64,000 bases of DNA, taken from Acidovorax sp. 1608163 (GTDB taxonomy: Bacteria > Pseudomonadota > Gammaproteobacteria > Burkholderiales > Burkholderiaceae_C). Shown here one piece after another: positions 59,503 to 64,000 of this stretch. The notes under the pieces are model-generated. The model was not told the DNA's origin. It saw only the letters and a program-made list of their open reading frames with translations, and made no database searches. The stretch is taken from contig NZ_CP033069.1 of NCBI RefSeq assembly GCF_003669015.1, positions 1,367,001 to 1,431,000 of the forward strand, read 5' to 3'. The position numbers and the translations under genes are program-made. Each line of letters begins with the position of its first letter. Positions within the stretch are counted from its first letter, which is position 1.

Positions 59503-59949
59503 TTGAACCAGGTCGAGATATACACAGATGGCGCATGCAAAGGCAACCCTGGCCCAGGGGGCTGGGGGGTGTTGCTGCGTTCAGGTACGCTGGAAAAAGA
59601 GTTGTTTGGCGGCGAGCTGGGCACCACCAACAACCGCATGGAGCTGATGGCGGTGATCGAGGCGCTCACGGCCCTCAAGCGGCCCTGCGCCGTCACGCTG
59701 TTTCTGGACAGCGAATACGTGCGCAAAGGCATCACCGAGTGGATTCATGGCTGGAAGGCCAAAGGCTGGCGCACGTCGTCCAACCAACCGGTCAAGAATG
59801 TGGAGCTCTGGAAGCGCCTGGACGCGCTGGTGAGCACGGGGGGGCACCGCATTGAATGGCGCTGGGTCAAGGGCCACTCGGGCGATCCGGGCAATGAACG
59901 GGCAGATGCGCTGGCCAACAAAGGCGTGGACAAAGCCAACGGCCGTTGA
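59503..59949 (+). CDS. rnhA: Ribonuclease HI
   Basis: RNase HI cuts RNA in RNA-DNA hybrids. The 148-residue protein has all four acidic residues: Asp in [19 protein letters not shown], Glu in [13 protein letters not shown], Asp in [12 protein letters not shown] and Asp in [15 protein letters not shown]. It starts at TTG (59503) behind AGGAA; the frame is open far upstream but the family N-terminus begins here. Co-directional with the methyltransferase, as in relatives. Confidence 0.96.
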   Translation: MNQVEIYTDGACKGNPGPGGWGVLLRSGTLEKELFGGELGTTNNRMELMAVIEALTALKRPCAVTLFLDSEYVRKGITEWIHGWKAKGWRTSSNQPVKNVELWKRLDALVSTGGHRIEWRWVKGHSGDPGNERADALANKGVDKANGR

Positions 59950-60159
59950 GGTAAGGGCTTCGCCCCGGGCGCGCGGGGTGGGCTCTGCGCAAAGCGCCTT
60001 GCCTGAGGTGTGAAGCGCACCGCTCCGTGGCTGCGTGTAAAGCTTGTGTAAATCTCGCACAACAGACCACGGGGGTAAGCGCCAAAGTGAATGCACAACT
60101 TGGTACGCACTGATACATTGCTTCGCTGCATGTCGCAACTCCCCAGGTTTGATGGATCC

Positions 60160-61523
60160 ATGGCGCTCAAGAACAAATACGTCGTTTTTGCGGTTATCGG
60201 TTTGGCCGCTGCTTCCGGTGCTGCCTGGTGGCTCCAGTCACCCTCGAAGGCTTCGCGCCCCGATGCGGCAGCCCCTCAGGCCAAGTCGGCGCCTCAAGGC
60301 GGTGGAAAACCTGTGATGGTGGAAGCCACCGCTGTGCGCCAGATGGCCTTGCGCGACGACGCCGAGGCCGTGGGCAGCCTGCGGTCACGGCGTAGCGTGG
60401 TGCTGCGGCCTGAAATCAGTGGGCGCATCACCCAATTGAACTTTCGCGATGGACAGCGGGTACACAAGGGGCAGTTGCTGGTGCAGCTAGACGACCAACT
60501 GCCCCGGGCCCAGGTGCAGCAAAGCCGGGCTGAGTTGTCGATTGCCCGCGCCAACCACAAACGCAACCAGGAGCTGGTGGCCCAGGGCTTCATCAGCCAG
60601 CGCTCGGTGGATGAAAGTGCGGCCAACCTCGAAGTGGCTGAGGCCAAGCTGGCCCTGTCTGAGGCCACGGCGCAGCGCCTGCGCATCCTGGCGCCCTTCG
60701 ATGGCATCGCGGGCATTCGGGGGTGAACGTGGGCGACTACCTCAAGGATGGCGCCGACATCGTCAACGTGGAAGACCTGGACGCGGTGTATGTGGACTTC
60801 CGCCTGCCCGAGCGGCTGCAGGACAAGGTCAAACCCGGCCAACTGGCCCGCGTGGCCTTCGATGCGCTGCCGGGTGTGCAGTATTCGGCGGTGGTGCAGG
60901 CCATCAACCCGCAAATTGACGCCGATGGGCGCTCCATTGCCGTGCGCGGTTGCATCGACAACCGCCGCTTGCAGTTGCGCCCCGGCATGTTTGCCCGCGT
61001 GACAGCGGTGTTTGGCGAGCGTGCAGACGCCCGCGTGATCCCTGAGGAAGCCATCGTGCCCGATGGCACCGCACCCTATGTGCTGCGCATCGTGCCCGGC
61101 AAGGAAGAGGGCAGCAAGATTGCCAAACGCACCCCGGTGCGCCTGGGCGCTCGCACCCCCGGCTTTGTCGAGGTGGTGGAAGGGTTGGCCGCCGGGGATG
61201 TGGTGGTGACCGCCGGGCAGCAACGCTTGCAGCGCGATGGTCTGGCCGTGCGTGTGGTGGAGCTGGGTCAGTCTGTGGGCGATGCCAAGGCAGCGGCGGC
61301 GCAAACCCCAACCCCGCCTGCATCCGCTGCAGACACTGCGGCTGCAGCCCCCGCTGCGGCCTCCGCCACGGTGGTGGCGACCAGCACCCGCGCAGCGTCT
61401 GCTGCTGCCAGCCCGCCGCCTGGGCTGCCCGATGTGCGTGCTGCCAATCCGTGCCAAGGGGCGGCAGAGCCTGCAGTGCCTCCTGGCCCCACGCGCGCGG
61501 CCCGCGGCGCGCGTTCCTCCTGA
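60160..61523 (+). CDS. RND efflux periplasmic adaptor (membrane fusion protein; apparent frameshift)
   Basis: The adaptor links the RND pump to an outer-membrane channel. It has an N-terminal anchor (VVFAVIGLAAASGAAWWLQ), the lipoyl half ISGRITQLNFRDGQRVHKGQ, a helical hairpin, and LRILAPFDGIAGIRG. There the frame stops (60724). With six instead of five Gs at 60719-60723 it continues GVNVGDYLKDGADIVNVEDL to the stop at 61523, giving 454 aa. The C-terminal ~80 residues are Ala/Pro-rich. Start is ATG at 60160, or 60130 in the same frame. Probably a sequencing error. The permease follows 33 bp later. Confidence 0.87.
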
Positions 61524-61556
61524 GTTCTGCATTTTTGACATCGCCCGACGCCCGCC

Positions 61557-64000
61557 ATGCAACTTGCTGAAATCTCCATCCGTCGGCCGGTTTTCGCCAC
61601 CGTCCTGTCTTTGCTGGTCTTGCTGGTGGGGGCCGTCAGCTTCACCCGCTTGACGGTGCGTGAGTACCCCAAGATCGACGAACCCGTGGTCACCGTGAGC
61701 GTGCGCTATGCGGGGGCCTCGGCCGAGGTGATCGAATCCCAGGTCACCAAGCCCCTCGAAGACTCGATTGCCGGTATTGATGCGGTGGACGTGATCACCT
61801 CCATCAGCCGCGCCGAGCAAAGCCAGATCAGTGTGCGCTTTCGGCTGGAGAAGGACGCCGACAACGCCGCCGCCGAGGTGCGTGACCGCACCGCCCGCGT
61901 GCGCAACCGCCTGCCCGACGCGGTGGACGAACCCGTCATCGCCAAGGTGGAGGCCGATGCCTCGCCCGTTATGTGGCTGGCCTTCAGCAGCGACACGCGC
62001 AGCCCGCTCGAAATCAATGACCTGCTCAACCGCATCGTCAAGCCTCGGCTGCAGACGGTGACGGGCGTGGCCGACGTGCCGATTTACGGCGAGCGCCGCT
62101 ATGCCATGCGCATCTGGCTGGACCCCGAGCGCATGGCCGGCTACCGCCTCACAACGCAGGACGTGGAAGACGCCATTCGCCGCAACAACCTGGAGCTGCC
62201 CGCGGGCCGCATCGAGTCGCAGCAGCGCGAGTTCAGCGTGACCTCGCAGACGGAGTTGGCGCGCCCGGCGCAGTTCTCTGACATCGTCATCCGCACGGTG
62301 AGTGGCTTTCCGGTGCGCATGCGCGATGTGGCGCGGGTGGAGGAAAGCGCCGCCAGCGACCGCAGCCGTGTGCGCCTCAATGGCCGCGAAGCCATCTCGA
62401 TGGGCGTGATCCGCCAGGCCACGGCCAACCCGCTGGAGCTGTCTGCCGGTGTGCGCGCCATGCTGCCCACCTTGAAGGCCGACTTGCCCGCCGACATCAC
62501 CATCGACGTGGCCAACGACAACTCGCTGTTCATCGACCGCTCGGTCAAGAGCGTGTACCACACCATTGGCGAGGCGGTGGTGTTGGTGGCGTTGGTGATC
62601 TTTGTGTTCTTGCGCACCTTGCGTGCCTCCATCATTCCCATCATCACCATCCCGGTGAGTCTGGTGGGTACGTTTGCGCTGATGTCCCTGGCGGGCTTCT
62701 CCATCAACACCTTGACCTTGCTGGCCCTGGTGCTGGCCATCGGGCTGGTGGTGGACGATGCCATCGTGATGCTGGAGAACATTTACCGTCACATTGAAGA
62801 GGGGCTGGACCCGTTCTCGGCCGCCATCAAGGGGGCGCGTGAAATCGGTTTTGCCATCATCGCCATGACGCTCACGCTGGTGGCGGTGTACGCGCCGCTG
62901 GCGTTCACCCCGGGCCGCACTGGGCGGTTGTTTGTGGAGTTTGCGCTGGCCCTGGCCGGGGCTGTGGTGGTGTCGGGCTTTGTGGCGCTGACCCTGTCGC
63001 CCATGATGTGCTCGCTGCTGCTCAAGCACAACCCCAATCCGAACTGGTTTGACCGCTCCATGGAGCGGTGGCTCACGGCCCTGTCAGACGCCTATGGCCG
63101 CCTGCTGCGCTGGGTGGTGACGGCGCGGTGGGGGGGGCGCAGGGAAGACGGCTCGGGTGGAGGGCTGCGTGGTGCGCTGTTCCAGGCCCGCTGGCTGGTT
63201 GTGGCGGTGATGCTCGTCAGTGGGGCCGGTTTGGTGGCGATCTACCCCAAGATGAAGCAAGAGCTGTCGCCCATGGAAGACCGGGGCACGATTCTCGTCA
63301 ACGTCACGGCGCCCGATGGCGCCACGCTGGACTACACCAACCGCTACGCGCTGGAGCTGGAAAAGATTGGCCGCGAGTACCCCGAGTTCGACCGCATCTT
63401 TGCCAACATCGGCAACCCCACGGTAGCGCAAGGCAGCGTGATCTACCGCACGGTGGACTGGGAGCAGCGCGAGCGCAGCACCCTGGCCATGGCGCGTGAC
63501 CTGCAGCCCAAGGTGGCGGCCTTGCCAGGCGTGAATTCGTTCCTGATCACCCCGCCGTCGCTGGGCCAGGGCTTTCGCTCGCGGCCCCTCACGTACGTGA
63601 TACAGACCTCGGACAGCTACGAGAACCTGAACGCCGTCACCAACCAGATGATGGCCGAGATTGCCAAGAACCCCGGCATCATCTCGCCCGATGTGGACCT
63701 GCGCCTGAACAAGCCCGAGCTGCGCATCAGCGTGAACCGCGAGCGCGCAGCCGACCTGGGCGTGAGTGTGGACGTGGTGGCCAAGGCCATTGAGACCATG
63801 CTGGGCGGGCGCACCGTGACGCGCTACAAGCGCGATGCCGAGCAGTACGACGTGATCGTGCAAACCGAGGCCCGGGGCCGCACCACGCCAGAGAACATTG
63901 ACAGCATCTACGTGCGTGGCCGCAACGACGCCATGATTCCGCTCTCCAGTCTGGTGAACGTGAAGGAGAGTGTGAGCCCGCGCGAGCTGAACCACTTTGG
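61557..64000 (+). CDS. RND efflux permease (3' end outside the window)
   Basis: An inner-membrane proton-driven pump of the AcrB/MexF type (HAE1 family). The open frame runs to the window end (about 814 residues of ~1030). The first helix begins ISIRRPVFATVLSLLVLLVG. The porter domain follows with NRLPDAVDEPVIAKVEADAS. The proton-relay pair Asp400-Asp401 is in GLVVDDAIVMLENIYRHIEE, and TM5-6 contain MTLTLVAVYAPLAF. A Gly-rich insert near residue 525 (WGGRREDGSGGGLRG), with a G8 run at 63130-63137, stays in frame. Exported substrates are unknown. Confidence 0.93.
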   Translation, partial: MQLAEISIRRPVFATVLSLLVLLVGAVSFTRLTVREYPKIDEPVVTVSVRYAGASAEVIESQVTKPLEDSIAGIDAVDVITSISRAEQSQISVRFRLEKDADNAAAEVRDRTARVRNRLPDAVDEPVIAKVEADASPVMWLAFSSDTRSPLEINDLLNRIVKPRLQTVTGVADVPIYGERRYAMRIWLDPERMAGYRLTTQDVEDAIRRNNLELPAGRIESQQREFSVTSQTELARPAQFSDIVIRTVSGFPVRMRDVARVEESAASDRSRVRLNGREAISMGVIRQATANPLELSAGVRAMLPTLKADLPADITIDVANDNSLFIDRSVKSVYHTIGEAVVLVALVIFVFLRTLRASIIPIITIPVSLVGTFALMSLAGFSINTLTLLALVLAIGLVVDDAIVMLENIYRHIEEGLDPFSAAIKGAREIGFAIIAMTLTLVAVYAPLAFTPGRTGRLFVEFALALAGAVVVSGFVALTLSPMMCSLLLKHNPNPNWFDRSMERWLTALSDAYGRLLRWVVTARWGGRREDGSGGGLRGALFQARWLVVAVMLVSGAGLVAIYPKMKQELSPMEDRGTILVNVTAPDGATLDYTNRYALELEKIGREYPEFDRIFANIGNPTVAQGSVIYRTVDWEQRERSTLAMARDLQPKVAALPGVNSFLITPPSLGQGFRSRPLTYVIQTSDSYENLNAVTNQMMAEIAKNPGIISPDVDLRLNKPELRISVNRERAADLGVSVDVVAKAIETMLGGRTVTRYKRDAEQYDVIVQTEARGRTTPENIDSIYVRGRNDAMIPLSSLVNVKESVSPRELNHF

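Noticed and set aside
60294..63029. A 911-codon minus-strand frame opposite the RND pair
   Set aside because: His/Gln/Arg-rich antisense product overlapping a complete RND permease and adaptor. A frame that stays open past the adaptor frameshift says nothing about coding.
63130..63137. G8 run in the RND permease as a seventh frameshift
   Set aside because: The frame stays open and family-like on both sides, so no correction is needed.

Overview
The window looks like chromosomal DNA of a betaproteobacterium of the order Burkholderiales, most probably family Comamonadaceae (Acidovorax-like). This rests on high GC, on gene order (bamA-skp-lpxD-fabZ-lpxA-lpxB-rnhB; carA-orf-carB-greA; yhbY/rlmE-ftsH-folP-glmM; gloB-methyltransferase-rnhA), on many GTG/TTG starts, and on dispersed repeats that I recognise from this family. 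Species is inference. I see no prophage, insertion sequence, CRISPR array, tRNA or rRNA.

Layout. 1-7514: outer-membrane assembly and lipid A synthesis (3' part of bamA, skp, lpxD, fabZ, lpxA, lpxB, rnhB, a SpoU methyltransferase), tightly packed with overlaps. 7515-13793: carbamoyl-phosphate synthase (carA, a small unknown gene, carB), greA and a DUF4149 membrane protein. 13845-20329: a glycosyltransferase and yhbY on the minus strand, then rlmE, ftsH, folP, glmM. 20528-36384: a phosphate-stress block with an ornithine-lipid-type acyltransferase, a PlcP-like phosphoesterase and an Agt-like glycosyltransferase (membrane lipid remodelling), ppk1, sixA, a basic ribbon-helix-helix-like protein, ppx, an orphan binding protein, and pstSCAB-phoU-phoB-phoR. 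Canonical Pho boxes precede ppk1 and pstS. 36376-42170 (minus strand): MATE exporter, ArnT-like membrane glycosyltransferase, rpmE type B, rho, trxA. 42229-48436: an addB-addA-like recombination nuclease. 48493-54572: flavoprotein, small coiled-coil protein, the SRP RNA gene (minus strand, not a protein gene), dnaX, ybaB, recR, a MAPEG protein. 54946-64000: orphan binding protein, DUF3096 mini-protein, mltD-like transglycosylase, gloB, methyltransferase, rnhA, and an RND efflux pair whose permease runs off the window.

Three things stand out. (1) Eight copies of one short palindromic element (core AAGCGCTAGCAGCTAT); six lie inside protein genes and are read through in frame, in both orientations. 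(2) Six genes (phoR, MATE, addA, MAPEG, methyltransferase, RND fusion protein) are each broken by loss of exactly one base in a G or C run, and adding that base restores each completely. This is most simply a sequencing artefact, but all six genes are dispensable types, so slippage in the cell is not excluded. (3) A basic RHH-like protein gene next to ppx has a perfect 19+1+19 palindrome covering its promoter and ribosome-binding site.

Functionally, the Pho block links sensing (PhoR/PhoB/PhoU), uptake (PstSCAB), polyphosphate turnover (Ppk1/Ppx) and probably replacement of phospholipids by phosphorus-free lipids. The rest is core housekeeping: envelope synthesis, pyrimidine/arginine precursor supply, transcript elongation and termination, ribosome maturation, DNA replication and repair.
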